From NCBI RefSeq assembly GCF_028309625.1, contig NZ_JAQMHR010000005.1, forward strand, positions 42,625 to 106,624: 64,000 nt of DNA. The letters run 5' to 3'. The DNA comes from Trichococcus sp. K1Tr (lineage in GTDB: Bacteria; Bacillota; Bacilli; Lactobacillales; Aerococcaceae). A program made the translations under genes and the position numbers. Under the pieces are notes generated by a model, which was given only the letters and a program-made list of their open reading frames with translations, did not search any database and was not told the origin of the DNA. Position 1 is the stretch's first letter, and each line of letters starts with the position of its first letter. Shown here piece after piece: positions 1 to 8,901 of this stretch.

Positions 1-2
1 TG

Positions 3-2027
3 GATTCCATCGCCTCGACCGGCCTTGCCGGAAACGGCAACGGAATCCGCTACCGTTATGGTCTTTTCAAACAAAAATTCATCAACGGCTATCAGATTGA
101 ATTGCCTGAGAATTGGCTCCGCAACAAGAACGTATGGGAAGTCAGGAAAGAGAACAAAGCCGTCATCGTCCGTTTCGGCGGAGATGTCAGCTTTACGCAG
201 GAGGATGGGGACGGCAGATTGCGTGTGCGTCACGAAAATACCCGTGATATCCTTGCAGTTCCTTACGATACTGCCCAAGTCGGCTACAATAACGGCGTCG
301 TAAATAATTTGCGGCTTTGGTCGGCAGAAATTCCTTACGGGGATGAAGCACGTTTTTCGACAGAAGAACAACGCGAAGAAGTCAAACGCATCACCGAAGT
401 ATTGTATCCGGATGATTCCAATTACGAAGGACGTCTCTTGCGTGTCCAGCAGGAATACTTTTTCTCCTCTGCCGGCATCCAAAGCATCGTCCGCTATTTC
501 AAACGACTGAAACTGGACTGGAGCCTTTTCCCTGATAAAATCGCCATCCACATCAACGATACTCACCCAACTTTGGCGATCCCTGAATTGATGCGGATCC
601 TGTTGGATGAGGAAGGGTTGACTTGGGACCAAGCGTGGGAAATCACGAAGAAAACAGTCAGCTATACCAACCACACGATTCTCCAGGAAGCGATGGAGCG
701 TTGGCCGGAAACGATGATTTCGGATCTGTTGCCGCGTATCTACCAAATCATTCAGGAAATCAACCGCCGTCATATCGACAAGAAAACGCCTTTATATGGG
801 GAAGAATTATCCCAGCGCACTGCAATCATTGCCAATGGCCAGATCAAGATGGCCAACCTTGCCATCATCGGCAGCCATAGCGTCAATGGCGTCGCTAGAT
901 TGCATACGGATATCCTGATGGCTGATACGCTGAATGACTTCTACGTGATGTATCCGCAAAAATTCAACAACAAAACGAACGGGATCACGCAGCGACGTTG
1001 GGTCCAGATCGCAAACGAAAATCTGACCGCGATGCTTGACGAAACGATCGGTACTGAGTGGAAAAGCAATCCGGAAGAAATCAAAATCCTGAAGGCGCAC
1101 CGCGACAATAAAAATGTCCTGGATAAGCTGGAACAAGTCAAACTGTCCAACAAAAAACGGTTTGCGGCATATGCGCTGCAAGAGATGGGCATCGAAATCG
1201 ATCCGACTGCATTGTTCGACGTGCAGATCAAACGATTGCATGCCTATAAGCGCCAATTGTTGAACGTTCTGCACATCTTGGACAGATATCTACAACTGAA
1301 GGATAATCCCAATGCTAACCTTCAGAAGCGCGTCTTCATTTTCGGCGCGAAGGCTGCACCTAGCTATTATTACGCAAAACAAATCATCAAATTGATCAAT
1401 TCGATTGCTTATCTGATCAACAATGACCCTTCCATCAATGATAAAATCAAGATTGTTTTCGTTGAGAACTATGGCGTTTCGTTGGCAGAGCTGATCATCC
1501 CGGCAGCCGATATCAGCGAACAGATTTCTCTTGCCGGCAAGGAAGCTTCCGGTACCAGCAACATGAAGCTGATGTCGAATGGTGCCATCACGATGGCCAC
1601 ATTGGACGGTGCCAATGTTGAAATCAGGGATAATGTAGGTGAAGACAATATCTTCATCTTTGGCCTGAAGAGTGATGAAGTCCAAGAGTTCTATCGCAAT
1701 GGCGTATACAATTCAAGAGACATCTACGACAAGAATCCGCGTTTGAAACGTATCCTGAATCTGCTTATTGACGGCACCATTCCAGGTGTCGAGACGGAAG
1801 GCCGGGATATCTTCGATTCATTGGTCATGTACAATGACGAGTATTTCCTGCTGAAGGACTTTGACGGATACCTGCAAGCGCAATATGAGGCGGATAAGGC
1901 GTTTTCTGACAGAGACAGATGGAACCGCATGGCACTGATGAATATCGCAAGCTCAGGGCCGTTTTCATCGGATTACACGATTCTGCGTTACGCGGATGAA
2001 ATCTGGAAGATCAAACCACAGTCCTAA
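3..2027 (+). CDS. glgP: Glycogen phosphorylase, 5' end outside window
   Basis: Phosphorolyses alpha-1,4-glucan to glucose 1-phosphate in the cytoplasm. The reading frame is open from base 3 with no start, so the N-terminal part lies upstream; 674 residues are visible of a family that usually has about 800. The C-terminal half is intact. The pyridoxal-phosphate lysine lies in GTSNMKL (Lys codon at 1566-1568), followed by NGAITMATLDGANVE, a family hallmark. The frame runs through the active-site stretch RLHAYKRQLLN. It is probably the last gene of a glycogen operon, because a strong terminator follows directly. The family assignment is secure; GlgP versus MalP (maltodextrin-type) cannot be decided from sequence reading alone. 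Confidence 0.95.
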   Translation, partial: DSIASTGLAGNGNGIRYRYGLFKQKFINGYQIELPENWLRNKNVWEVRKENKAVIVRFGGDVSFTQEDGDGRLRVRHENTRDILAVPYDTAQVGYNNGVVNNLRLWSAEIPYGDEARFSTEEQREEVKRITEVLYPDDSNYEGRLLRVQQEYFFSSAGIQSIVRYFKRLKLDWSLFPDKIAIHINDTHPTLAIPELMRILLDEEGLTWDQAWEITKKTVSYTNHTILQEAMERWPETMISDLLPRIYQIIQEINRRHIDKKTPLYGEELSQRTAIIANGQIKMANLAIIGSHSVNGVARLHTDILMADTLNDFYVMYPQKFNNKTNGITQRRWVQIANENLTAMLDETIGTEWKSNPEEIKILKAHRDNKNVLDKLEQVKLSNKKRFAAYALQEMGIEIDPTALFDVQIKRLHAYKRQLLNVLHILDRYLQLKDNPNANLQKRVFIFGAKAAPSYYYAKQIIKLINSIAYLINNDPSINDKIKIVFVENYGVSLAELIIPAADISEQISLAGKEASGTSNMKLMSNGAITMATLDGANVEIRDNVGEDNIFIFGLKSDEVQEFYRNGVYNSRDIYDKNPRLKRILNLLIDGTIPGVETEGRDIFDSLVMYNDEYFLLKDFDGYLQAQYEADKAFSDRDRWNRMALMNIASSGPFSSDYTILRYADEIWKIKPQS

Positions 2028-2042
2028 TCGAATGTTAACTAC

Positions 2043-2079
2043 AAACAAGGGCTGCCCCGGAAATGGGCAGCCCTTGTTT
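2043..2079 (+). terminator. Intrinsic terminator after glgP
   Basis: Perfect 15-bp stem (2043-2057 with 2065-2079) and a 7-nt loop, ending in a short T run. It sits 16 bp after the glgP stop. Confidence 0.85.
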
Positions 2080-2151
2080 GCATTTTAGCGGTGTAGTTCC
2101 CCGCCAAATAGATTTTGACTGGGAATCTCTGAGCATAAATTCAATTCCTAT

Positions 2152-2175
2152 AAAAAAAGCCCTGATCAGGGGCGG
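2152..2175 (-). terminator. Probable terminator of the small minus-strand gene
   Basis: On the minus strand a GC-rich palindrome (CCCTGA/TCAGGG core) is followed by seven T. The stem is short with almost no loop, so the call is moderate. It lies about 20 bp downstream of the stop at 2197. Confidence 0.5.
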
Positions 2176-2196
2176 CGGTGTTGCATTAACGATTCG

Positions 2197-2559
2197 TTAT
2201 TTATCGGTTTCGCGTTTGAAGTAGAATTCTTGCTCTTCCGCTTCATCGTAGATGGTAAGCGTAGGGGATGTATCTTTTTTCAGAATCAGATAATAGCCGA
2301 AGTGGTCGCGGAAGACCAGTTCGTTGGGTTTGGCTTCTTCAAGGGTTGCTTTTAATTTTTTGTTGTTCAGGAGAATCTCCAGATTATCAGTAATTTCAAC
2401 CTTCAAGGACTGTGTGTCGTTTTTCCATGTGCCGATGTAAGGGGTATATGATGTTGATAGGCTCTTACCGGCATTGCGATTTGACTTGAACAAAGCAGAG
2501 CTGATGCTTGCGATTACGGATAATCCGACTACGATCCTCCAAGGATTATTTTTTTTCAC
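2197..2559 (-). CDS. Small membrane-anchored protein, DUF4828-like
   Basis: A 120-residue protein with a lysine-rich start, one hydrophobic segment (about residues 6-24, signal anchor or signal peptide) and a polar domain rich in beta strands containing YIGTWKND and FGYYLILKK. That shape (short anchor plus lipocalin-like GTW fold) resembles the Lactobacillales DUF4828 family. This is from memory and is not certain, and no function is known. The frame opens at a GTG at 2577, but GGGAGG lies just inside it with correct spacing to the GTG at 2559, so 2559 is taken as the start. It is a single gene, divergent from the aspartokinase gene. Confidence 0.7.
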   Translation of the reverse strand: MKKNNPWRIVVGLSVIASISSALFKSNRNAGKSLSTSYTPYIGTWKNDTQSLKVEITDNLEILLNNKKLKATLEEAKPNELVFRDHFGYYLILKKDTSPTLTIYDEAEEQEFYFKRETDK

Positions 2560-2672
2560 TGATTTGAAACCTCCCACATTAAGTTAACTCATAGTATATT
2601 CCTTTTTTTGCAAATGGCCATAGCATTAACAATACAAATATGTTACAAATGATGTAAAGTTTGAAAAGGTAA

Positions 2673-2701
2673 TTGCCATAGCCATGATATGATGATATTC
2701 T
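2673..2701 (+). promoter_or_regulatory. Putative sigma-A promoter for aspartokinase
   Basis: TTGCCA (2673-2678), 17-bp spacer, TATTCT (2696-2701), 70 bp before the gene. No lysine riboswitch or T-box was recognised in the 190-bp leader. Confidence 0.45.
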
Positions 2702-2771
2702 AAAGCATAAATGAAAATACAATTACAAAATTAAAAAAAGATTAAAGAAATCAAGTGAGGAAGTGTTCGGT

Positions 2772-4139
2772 TTGAAGGTTATCAAATTTGGCGGGAGTTC
2801 CCTTGCGAATGGAACTCAATTGAAAAAAGTATTGCAGATTGTGAAAGATGACGCAGACAGAAGAATTGTGGTCGTTTCAGCACCCGGAAAGCGCAACGAC
2901 TCGGACGAAAAGGTTACCGATCTGCTGATCAAGTTGGCCGATGAGGTGCAAAATAAAGAAGATCACCAGAAAACCCTGAAGACGATCCTGAAAAGATATC
3001 AAGATATCGTAGATGAATTGGAGATCGACCCGAGCGTTATGGACATCATTTCCAAAAACTATGAGAAATTGATCCAGACGAAATTCTACAACGAATTGTA
3101 TGCGCTGGATGCGTACAAAGCAAGCGGCGAAGACAACAGCGCCATCCTTGTAGCCGCATTTTTCAATAAAGAGGGCATCCCTGCCAAATACGTCAACCCG
3201 AAGGATGCCGGCCTATTGGTCAGCGACAACCCAGGGAACGCGCGCGTATTGCCGGAATCCTTCAAGAATCTATATGCATTGCGGGATTCGAAAGAAATCA
3301 TCGTTTTCCCAGGATTCTTCGGTTATACGAAGGATGGACAATTGCTTACCTTCTCTAGAGGGGGATCGGACATCTCCGGCGCAATCGTCGCCAACGGTGT
3401 CAAAGCCAGCCTTTATGAAAACTTTACGGACGTAGATGCCATCTATGTTGCAAATCCTAAGATGGTCAAACATCCGAAAAAAATCAAGCAATTGACTTAC
3501 CGCGAAATGCGTGAATTATCCTACAGCGGATTTTCTGTCTTCCATGATGAAGCCTTGCAGCCTGCTTTCAGCGCCGGAATCCCTGTGGTGGTCAAAAATA
3601 CCAACAATCCCTCTGCTCCAGGTACGAGCATCACAAGAACGAAGCCTGAAAACAAACAGATCGTTTCCGGTATCGCAAGTTCGACCGGCTTCATGAGCAT
3701 CTACATCGGCAAATACTTGATGAACAGAGAAGTCGGTTTCGGCCGCAGAGTGCTGCAAATCTTCGAAGATTTCAACCTGAACTTTGAACACATGCCATCC
3801 GGTATCGACGATTTGTCGATCATCCTGCGCGCCAATCAGATGACGATGCAACAAGAACAAGAGTTGCTGTACCGCTTGAAGAATGAATTGCAAGCGGACG
3901 ATGTAAATGTCAAAGGCGGCATCTGCTTATTGATGATCGTCGGCGAAGGCATGGTTAATTCCGTCGGGACAGTTGCGAAAGCCTGTACCGCACTGGCTGA
4001 AGCGGACATCAACCTGGAAATGATCAATCAAGGTTCGTCGGAAGTCAGCATTATGTTCGGAATCGACGAAAAAGACGAAGCCAGAGCAGTCAAAGTGCTG
4101 TATGATGCATTCTTCCCAGCAAAAAAAAGACTAGATTAA
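2772..4139 (+). CDS. Aspartate kinase
   Basis: Phosphorylates L-aspartate to 4-phospho-aspartate, the first step towards lysine, threonine, methionine and diaminopimelate. The N-terminal kinase domain starts with VIKFGGSSLA and contains FSRGGSDISGA and the aspartate-binding stretch YENFTDVDAIY. Two ACT-type regulatory segments follow in the last ~160 residues (GIASSTGFMSIYIGKYLMN and LLMIVGEGM). At about 455 residues and monofunctional it fits the class III/YclM-like group. The upstream GTG at 2763 overlaps the Shine-Dalgarno bases GAGGAAG (2757-2763), so the TTG at 2772 is the better start and gives MKVIKFGG. It stands alone with its own terminator. Which isozyme it is, and which amino acid inhibits it, cannot be read from the sequence. 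Confidence 0.93.
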   Translation: MKVIKFGGSSLANGTQLKKVLQIVKDDADRRIVVVSAPGKRNDSDEKVTDLLIKLADEVQNKEDHQKTLKTILKRYQDIVDELEIDPSVMDIISKNYEKLIQTKFYNELYALDAYKASGEDNSAILVAAFFNKEGIPAKYVNPKDAGLLVSDNPGNARVLPESFKNLYALRDSKEIIVFPGFFGYTKDGQLLTFSRGGSDISGAIVANGVKASLYENFTDVDAIYVANPKMVKHPKKIKQLTYREMRELSYSGFSVFHDEALQPAFSAGIPVVVKNTNNPSAPGTSITRTKPENKQIVSGIASSTGFMSIYIGKYLMNREVGFGRRVLQIFEDFNLNFEHMPSGIDDLSIILRANQMTMQQEQELLYRLKNELQADDVNVKGGICLLMIVGEGMVNSVGTVAKACTALAEADINLEMINQGSSEVSIMFGIDEKDEARAVKVLYDAFFPAKKRLD

Positions 4140-4143
4140 TCAG

Positions 4144-4179
4144 AAACGGGGCTGCCTCTAATTAGAGGCAGCCCCGTTT
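4144..4179 (+). terminator. Terminator after aspartokinase
   Basis: Perfect 16-bp stem (4144-4159 with 4164-4179) and a 4-nt loop, just after the stop codon. The closing arms are AAAC/GTTT, so it could act in both directions. Confidence 0.8.
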
Positions 4180-4300
4180 GCGCGTGGACATGGATAATTG
4201 GCCTTTATTCATGTTTTATCGATCACATATATATCCGACCCAATCCAGTGTGCTTCCGTACAGCTTATGCCGCAGAATGCGAACGCATATAAATAGATAA

Positions 4301-4328
4301 AGCCGCCTCATAATAAAATGAGACGGCT
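4301..4328 (-). terminator. Terminator of the metal ATPase gene
   Basis: An 11-bp stem with one mismatch (4301-4311 with 4318-4328). On the minus strand it is followed by a T-rich stretch. It lies 40 bp after the ATPase stop. Confidence 0.65.
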
Positions 4329-4367
4329 CCGTTTTTATGTGTTCAGTTGCCACCAGCATGAGTAAAA

Positions 4368-6311
4368 TTATTTTTCGTGCGCGAGTCCGGTACTCGAAGT
4401 CTTTCCGTCCGATTTGGCAGTGCCCTGGAAGTGGTGGGTTGGGATTTTCGCCAGGAGCCTCAAACTGTTCATGATGACCAGTATCGTGCTGCCTTCGTGT
4501 CCGACCACCCCGAGCGGAAGGTTGATGAGTTGGAACAGATTTGAAACGATCAGAATGAGAATGACGGTGATCGAAAAGATGATATTCTGCATGGTGATTT
4601 TTTTCAGCTTCTTCGATAACCCATAGCAATATTCCAGTTTGTCCAATTCACTCTTCATCAGCACCACGTCAGCTGTTTCCATGGCGATGTCCGTTCCTTC
4701 TCCCATAGCGATGCCGATGTCGGCGTTTGCCAGTGCAGGGGCGTCGTTCACGCCGTCTCCGACCATGCCGACCAATTTGTATTTCGCCTGAAGATCTTTC
4801 AGGATGGTGGTCTTATCTTCAGGAAGACAATTCGCGCGAATTTCATCCACACCCAACTGCTCACCGATCGTCTGCCCGGTTGCTTCATTGTCGCCTGTGA
4901 TCATGATCGTATGGACGCCATTGGCTTTGAAAAAGGCGATCATGTCTTTTGCCTCTGATTTAGGTGTATCCAATAAAGCGTAATAGGCCACGACTTTGTC
5001 ATCCTGTGAAACGTAGATGACGGTCTTTCCTTCGTTCTGGAGCGCGAAAGCCTCCTTCACGAACGAAGGCTCGTTCAGTTCATCGGTTACGACGAAGGTC
5101 TTTTTGCCGATTTTCCATTGGCTTCCGAACGCTTCACCGGCCAAACCGTAACCGGTAAGGTCCTGGATTGAATCCATCTGGGACTTCTCATATTCCTTCG
5201 TATCGAGATGTTGGACCAACGCGGAAGCGATCGGGTGGGTTGAAGAGTGCTCCAACGCATAGACGACGGACATGATGTGTTTTTCATCGGTGCCTACCAG
5301 GTAGATGGCTTCCGTCACTACAGGTTTGCCTTCCGTCAGCGTGCCTGTTTTGTCGAATGCGATGCAATCCATGGCCGAGAAGTTCTCGATCGCGATGCCG
5401 CCTTTGAACAGGATGCCGCGCTTGGCTGCATTGGAAATGGCGGAAAGGACAGCAGGAGTGGCCGAAGCCACCAATGCGCAAGGGGAGGCGACCGTCAACA
5501 GCACCATGCCGCGGTAGAACGATTCATTCCAACCCCAATCCAGGAGGAAATAAAAAACGGCGATCATGACCGGCACAAAAACAAGAACGATTTTGACATA
5601 GGTGTTTTCGATGCGGTTGATGAAGCTTGCCGTCTTCGAAGGGGTCTTTTGCGCTTCTTCCACCATGCGGATGATTTTGGCGAACAAGGTATCCTTGGAT
5701 TCTTTCGAGACGGTCATCGTCAGCGCTTCGCTCAGGTTGATTGTGCTGCCGAAGATATCATCGCCGACAGTTTTTTCGACAGGGACGGATTCGCCGGAAA
5801 TGGCGGCTTCATCGATCAGGCCTTGGCCTGATGCAATCGTGCCATCGATAGGGATGCTGGCGCCTTTAGGGACCATTAAGGTATCGCCGACTTTCAGATC
5901 CTTGACTGCAACGTCCTCGATCGAACCGTCCGGGTTGATGCGTTTTGCGATTTCAGGGACAATGTTCATCAACGCCGTGATCGCTTGGGTACTTTTTTCG
6001 GTCGCGTATTCCTCCAGTGAACCGGATAGCGAGAAGATGAAGATGAGCAGCGCGCCTTCCATCCAGTAACCGATCAGCGAGGCACCGACTGCGGCAAGCA
6101 CCATCAATATGTCGACGTTCAGATGTTTATTTTCAAATGTATCGATAAATCCTTCTTTTGCTTGTTTATAGCCGCCTATGATGAACGACAGCACGAAAAT
6201 GATGGCTGCAGCAGTATCAAAGTTTTGCCATTGCAGTACAATGCCAAGAATGATGAGAATGCCACTGATTGTGGTTGCGATCATCGCTTTATTCTTGAAT
6301 AAGTCTTTCAT
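4368..6311 (-). CDS. P1B-4 type metal-transporting ATPase, probable ferrous iron exporter
   Basis: A 647-residue heavy-metal P-type ATPase without an N-terminal metal-binding domain. The phosphorylated Asp is in DKTGTLTEG (D320). The actuator motif is SGES and the hinge motif is GDGVNDAPALAN. The transmembrane metal motif is SPC (C278), and HEGST (about 605-609) lies in a C-terminal membrane helix. SPC plus HEG(G/S)T marks the P1B-4 subgroup, which includes PfeT of Bacillus, FrvA of Listeria and PmtA of Streptococcus pyogenes. Those known members export Fe(II) and are PerR-regulated, and a perfect PerR box lies upstream here. Iron efflux is therefore inferred; cobalt or zinc remain possible. 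The RBS AAGGAAGGAG supports the ATG at 6311. Monocistronic with its own terminator. Confidence 0.92.
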   Translation of the reverse strand: MKDLFKNKAMIATTISGILIILGIVLQWQNFDTAAAIIFVLSFIIGGYKQAKEGFIDTFENKHLNVDILMVLAAVGASLIGYWMEGALLIFIFSLSGSLEEYATEKSTQAITALMNIVPEIAKRINPDGSIEDVAVKDLKVGDTLMVPKGASIPIDGTIASGQGLIDEAAISGESVPVEKTVGDDIFGSTINLSEALTMTVSKESKDTLFAKIIRMVEEAQKTPSKTASFINRIENTYVKIVLVFVPVMIAVFYFLLDWGWNESFYRGMVLLTVASPCALVASATPAVLSAISNAAKRGILFKGGIAIENFSAMDCIAFDKTGTLTEGKPVVTEAIYLVGTDEKHIMSVVYALEHSSTHPIASALVQHLDTKEYEKSQMDSIQDLTGYGLAGEAFGSQWKIGKKTFVVTDELNEPSFVKEAFALQNEGKTVIYVSQDDKVVAYYALLDTPKSEAKDMIAFFKANGVHTIMITGDNEATGQTIGEQLGVDEIRANCLPEDKTTILKDLQAKYKLVGMVGDGVNDAPALANADIGIAMGEGTDIAMETADVVLMKSELDKLEYCYGLSKKLKKITMQNIIFSITVILILIVSNLFQLINLPLGVVGHEGSTILVIMNSLRLLAKIPTHHFQGTAKSDGKTSSTGLAHEK

Positions 6312-6362
6312 GATTTGACACTCCTTCCTTATATGCCTTCATGATAGCACTAAAAAAGTCTA

Positions 6363-6381
6363 GATTATAATCATTATAATC
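6363..6381 (-). promoter_or_regulatory. PerR box upstream of the metal ATPase
   Basis: The core 6365-6379 is an exact match to the PerR consensus TTATAATNATTATAA (7-1-7 palindrome), extended by one matching base pair on each side to GAT...ATC. It lies 54 bp upstream of the ATG and contains TATAAT hexamers, so a bound repressor would block the promoter. This predicts peroxide-inducible, metal-dependent repression. Confidence 0.85.
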
Positions 6382-6391
6382 AAACGGAAAT

Positions 6392-6410
6392 GAATCTCAT
6401 TCTCATTATC
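6392..6410 (-). promoter_or_regulatory. Fur-like box, tentative
   Basis: Read on the minus strand, GATAATGAGAATGAGATTC matches 15 of 19 bases of the Fur consensus (GATAAT-type hexamers). It adjoins the PerR box and could add iron-dependent control. The match is imperfect. Confidence 0.35.
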
Positions 6411-6487
6411 CATATTTCAGACATAATTTGAAGAGGTCGAAAATTGCACACAGCAATAAAACCAGAAGGGTGACTAAAAATAATAGA

Positions 6488-6502
6488 TTATAATAATTAT
6501 CA
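6488..6502. promoter_or_regulatory. Second PerR/Fur-type palindrome
   Basis: TTATAATAATTATCA is a 7-1-7 inverted repeat, one mismatch from the PerR consensus and one from the Fur 7-1-7 consensus. It lies about 110 bp further upstream of the ATPase, between it and the uppP terminator. Confidence 0.5.
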
Positions 6503-6534
6503 ATAAGGACTAAGAATGTTCTGGATGACAAAAT

Positions 6535-6559
6535 AAAAAGCCATCCCAAAAAGGATGGC
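6535..6559 (-). terminator. uppP terminator
   Basis: A 7-bp stem (6540-6546 with 6553-6559), then five T on the minus strand. It is 13 bp after the uppP stop. Confidence 0.75.
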
Positions 6560-6571
6560 GAAACTCATGTT

Positions 6572-7393
6572 TTAGACAAACAGGAAATAGACCAGGACGA
6601 TTGCTCCAAGTACGATTCGGTACCAACCGAACGCTTTGAAGTCGTTGCGTTTCAGGTAACCGATCAGGAACTTGATGGCGACGATCGAAACGAGGAAAGC
6701 GGTGATCATGCCTGACAAAAGAACGGCGAATTCAAGTCCGGTAAAGTCGAAGCCGAATTTGATGATCTTCAAAAAGCTGATTCCGAACATGATCGGAATG
6801 CTCATGAAGAAGGAGAATTCCGTCGCGATGAAGCGGGAAGTGCCCAACACGATGCTCCCAAGGATAGAAGAACCGGAGCGCGATGTACCCGGAATGATCG
6901 AGAGCGCTTGGAACAGACCAATCTGGAAAGCCTTCATATAGGTCAACTGGCTGAATTCAGTGATGCTCGGTTCGCGATCCTTATGCTTGTTTTCGATCAC
7001 GATGAACAAAATCCCGTAGATGATCAACGCCAAAGCCACAACTGTCGCGTTCAGGAGGTTTTCGTCCGCCCAATCGTTCAAGGGCAAGCCGATGACTCCA
7101 GCCGGGATACACCCGATGACCACTTTTTTCCAGATATCCCAAGTCTGTGTCTTCTCTTCCTTTGTTTTGCTAGGGGAGAAGGGATTTAGTTTGTGAAAAT
7201 AGATGACGACTACCGCGAGGATGGCACCGAGCTGAATGACGTAGAAGAACATTTCTTTGAATGCCTGCGAAAGATCCAATTGGATGAACTCCTCAACCAA
7301 GATCATGTGGCCCGTGCTGCTGATGGGCAGCCATTCGGTGATGCCCTCAACAATGCCGAGGATGATTGCTTTCAATATTTCCATAAATTCCAT
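6572..7393 (-). CDS. uppP: Undecaprenyl-diphosphatase
   Basis: An integral membrane phosphatase that recycles the undecaprenyl pyrophosphate carrier for cell wall synthesis; extra copies give bacitracin resistance. At 273 residues it has several hydrophobic segments. The two family active-site motifs are both present: [14 protein letters not shown] near the N-terminus and [12 protein letters not shown] in the middle. The frame opens upstream at 7435, but GAAAGG lies at the right distance before the ATG at 7393 (MEFMEILKA), which matches the family's usual N-terminus, so that start is chosen. Monocistronic, divergent from the EIIA-Glc gene. Confidence 0.95.
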   Translation of the reverse strand: MEFMEILKAIILGIVEGITEWLPISSTGHMILVEEFIQLDLSQAFKEMFFYVIQLGAILAVVVIYFHKLNPFSPSKTKEEKTQTWDIWKKVVIGCIPAGVIGLPLNDWADENLLNATVVALALIIYGILFIVIENKHKDREPSITEFSQLTYMKAFQIGLFQALSIIPGTSRSGSSILGSIVLGTSRFIATEFSFFMSIPIMFGISFLKIIKFGFDFTGLEFAVLLSGMITAFLVSIVAIKFLIGYLKRNDFKAFGWYRIVLGAIVLVYFLFV

Positions 7394-7508
7394 ATAATAT
7401 CCTTTCTGTTGTGCATTTTTTTGATACTCCACCATCTAGTATAGCGAAATGAAAAAGATTAGCCAATCCTTTTCAAGGATTCTTAAGGAAATGGAGGGGC
7501 ATTTTCGA

Positions 7509-7523
7509 ATGTAAGCGGTGCTA
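7509..7523 (+). promoter_or_regulatory. cre-like sequence before EIIA-Glc, one mismatch
   Basis: ATGTAAGCGGTGCTA matches WTGNAANCGNWNNCW in 14 of 15 positions. It lies just upstream of a plausible promoter (TTCACA 7530-7535, 18 bp, TAAAAT 7554-7559). CcpA control of this PTS gene would make sense but is inferred. Confidence 0.4.
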
Positions 7524-7611
7524 AAAAAATTCACAATGCCAGTCTGTTTGTGGTAAAATGAAGTATACCAATTTTCACAAAAGCTCATTTAAATAAGGAA
7601 GAGGCGATAGC

Positions 7612-8121
7612 ATGTTTGGCTTTTTTAAGAAGGATGATAAAAAGGGAAAACTGCCGGTTGAAAAGGAAATCTTGTATTCACCAGCCAACGGTGTAGTAGT
7701 ACCTGTTTCGGATGTTGCAGACCCAGTGTTTTCCCAAAAAATGATGGGTGACGGTTTCGCTGTCATTCCTGCAGACGGTAACATCTATTCTCCTGCAAAA
7801 GGAAAAGTGCTGAGCGTATTTCCGACAAAGCATGCAGTAGGCATTTTGTTGGACAGCGGATTGGAACTTTTGTTGCACATGGGATTGGATACGGTTGAAC
7901 TGAACGGGAAACCGTTCGAAATCTTCGTGAAGGAAGGGCAAGCTTTGACTGCAGATACTCTGATCGCCAAAGTCGATCTGGCACAACTGCAGGAAGCCGG
8001 CAAAGACTCCGCGATGGTCGTCGTCATCACGAATATGGAGAAAGTAAAAAACTTCAGTTTGGATGTGACAGGTGAGGCTGCCGTAAAAGCAGAAATCGGA
8101 AGCGTCCAGCCGAAGGAATAA
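7612..8121 (+). CDS. PTS glucose-type EIIA protein (EIIA-Glc / Crr)
   Basis: A soluble phosphocarrier that takes phosphate from HPr and passes it to EIIB domains of glucose-family PTS permeases. The 169 residues form the single EIIA-Glc beta-sandwich domain. His89 in LLLHMGLDTVEL is the expected phosphorylated residue, and His74 in KHAVGI is its catalytic partner (E. coli H90 and H75). The start has a good RBS (GAAGAGG). It is a lone EIIA with no EIIBC gene nearby, so it must serve permeases encoded elsewhere. Confidence 0.93.
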   Translation: MFGFFKKDDKKGKLPVEKEILYSPANGVVVPVSDVADPVFSQKMMGDGFAVIPADGNIYSPAKGKVLSVFPTKHAVGILLDSGLELLLHMGLDTVELNGKPFEIFVKEGQALTADTLIAKVDLAQLQEAGKDSAMVVVITNMEKVKNFSLDVTGEAAVKAEIGSVQPKE

Positions 8122-8134
8122 CAAAAATATATGC

Positions 8135-8173
8135 AAAAAGCTTCATCCGGCTGATCGCCGGGTGAAGCTTTTT
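8135..8173 (+). terminator. Terminator after EIIA-Glc
   Basis: A 17-bp stem with one G-T pair (8135-8151 with 8157-8173), an A-rich left flank and a T run on the right. It could also serve the convergent flavin reductase. Confidence 0.85.
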
Positions 8174-8190
8174 CGTCGCCATACGTGTAA

Positions 8191-8268
8191 ACAGCCGACG
8201 CCACGCCGATGTGTCGACTGAACGGAACCTGATATATTCTGAACAATCGAAACAACGGCTGTTGCCTA
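8191..8268. repeat. Intergenic hairpin repeat, family A (one full and one degenerate unit)
   Basis: CAGCCGAC (8192-8199), 13 bp, GTCGACTG (8212-8219) forms a 29-bp imperfect hairpin. A degenerate second copy starts exactly 52 bp later at 8243 (ACAATCG, then CGGCTG). It has the same arms and period as the arrays at 24.4 and 60.6 kb. It lies between convergent gene ends, after the EIIA-Glc terminator. Confidence 0.65.
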
Positions 8269-8279
8269 CATACAACCCG

Positions 8280-8897
8280 TTAAGGACGTTCCAGCGAAAA
8301 AATCTCCCCGAGCTTTGTATAGTCGTTGCCGGCCAGCCTTGCGATCGGCTCCAATTTGTCGGCCAAAACGTACTGTTTTTCTTGGTCGAATACCGATTCG
8401 TCGAAAAGGAAATCTTCGACGCGCAGGATGAACAGATCAGTCAGCACGTTGCCCTCAGCATCCGCCAGAGGCACATATTGGTGCACGGTTGTTTCCATGC
8501 GGATTTTCGCCTCTTTGATGGCGGGTACAGCGACGGTATGACTGGCGGTCAGCGTCAACTCCGTCAGATCGATTTCGCTCTCCGTATCCGGCAGTTGGGC
8601 GGCCGTCTTGTTCATCTCCTCAACCAAGTCTTCGCTGACGATATGGACGACGCCTTGTCGGGAAGCCAGCAGGTTTTTGGCGGAATCCTTGATTTTTCCG
8701 TCATTCCTCAGAATGGCTACGCTGATCAGCGGCAACACATTTGATGCGACACTGAAAAAACTGAAGGGCGCGGCATTGACTACTTGTGTTTCTGGATTCT
8801 GGGTAGTGATCCAGGCAATTGGGCGGGGAATGATGCTCCCGGTCAAAAGTTTGTACATCTGTTTCGTGTTGAGTTCTTCGGTATTGAAATGCTGCAT
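8280..8897 (-). CDS. Flavin reductase family protein (FMN-binding split barrel)
   Basis: 205 residues of the flavin-reductase-like/DIM6-NTAB family, which binds FMN and usually reduces flavin with NAD(P)H or serves a partner oxygenase. The typical early stretch SIIPRPIAWITT and the segment AAPFSFFSVASNVLPLISVA (FMN phosphate-binding region) are present. It starts 4 bp after the stop of the upstream dioxygenase gene, so the two are co-transcribed and probably act together on quinones or aromatic compounds. The exact substrate is unknown. RBS AGAAAG before the ATG is modest, as expected for a coupled gene. Confidence 0.88.
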   Translation of the reverse strand: MQHFNTEELNTKQMYKLLTGSIIPRPIAWITTQNPETQVVNAAPFSFFSVASNVLPLISVAILRNDGKIKDSAKNLLASRQGVVHIVSEDLVEEMNKTAAQLPDTESEIDLTELTLTASHTVAVPAIKEAKIRMETTVHQYVPLADAEGNVLTDLFILRVEDFLFDESVFDQEKQYVLADKLEPIARLAGNDYTKLGEIFSLERP

Positions 8898-8901
8898 GGG
8901 A

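Noticed and set aside
2578..2771. Lysine riboswitch or T-box before aspartokinase
   Set aside because: The 190-bp leader is AT-rich and lacks the conserved helices or the T-box sequence; only a promoter-like pair was seen.
5247..5831. Plus-strand open frame (194 codons) opposite the metal ATPase
   Set aside because: Antisense shadow; the minus-strand ATPase has all catalytic motifs in frame.
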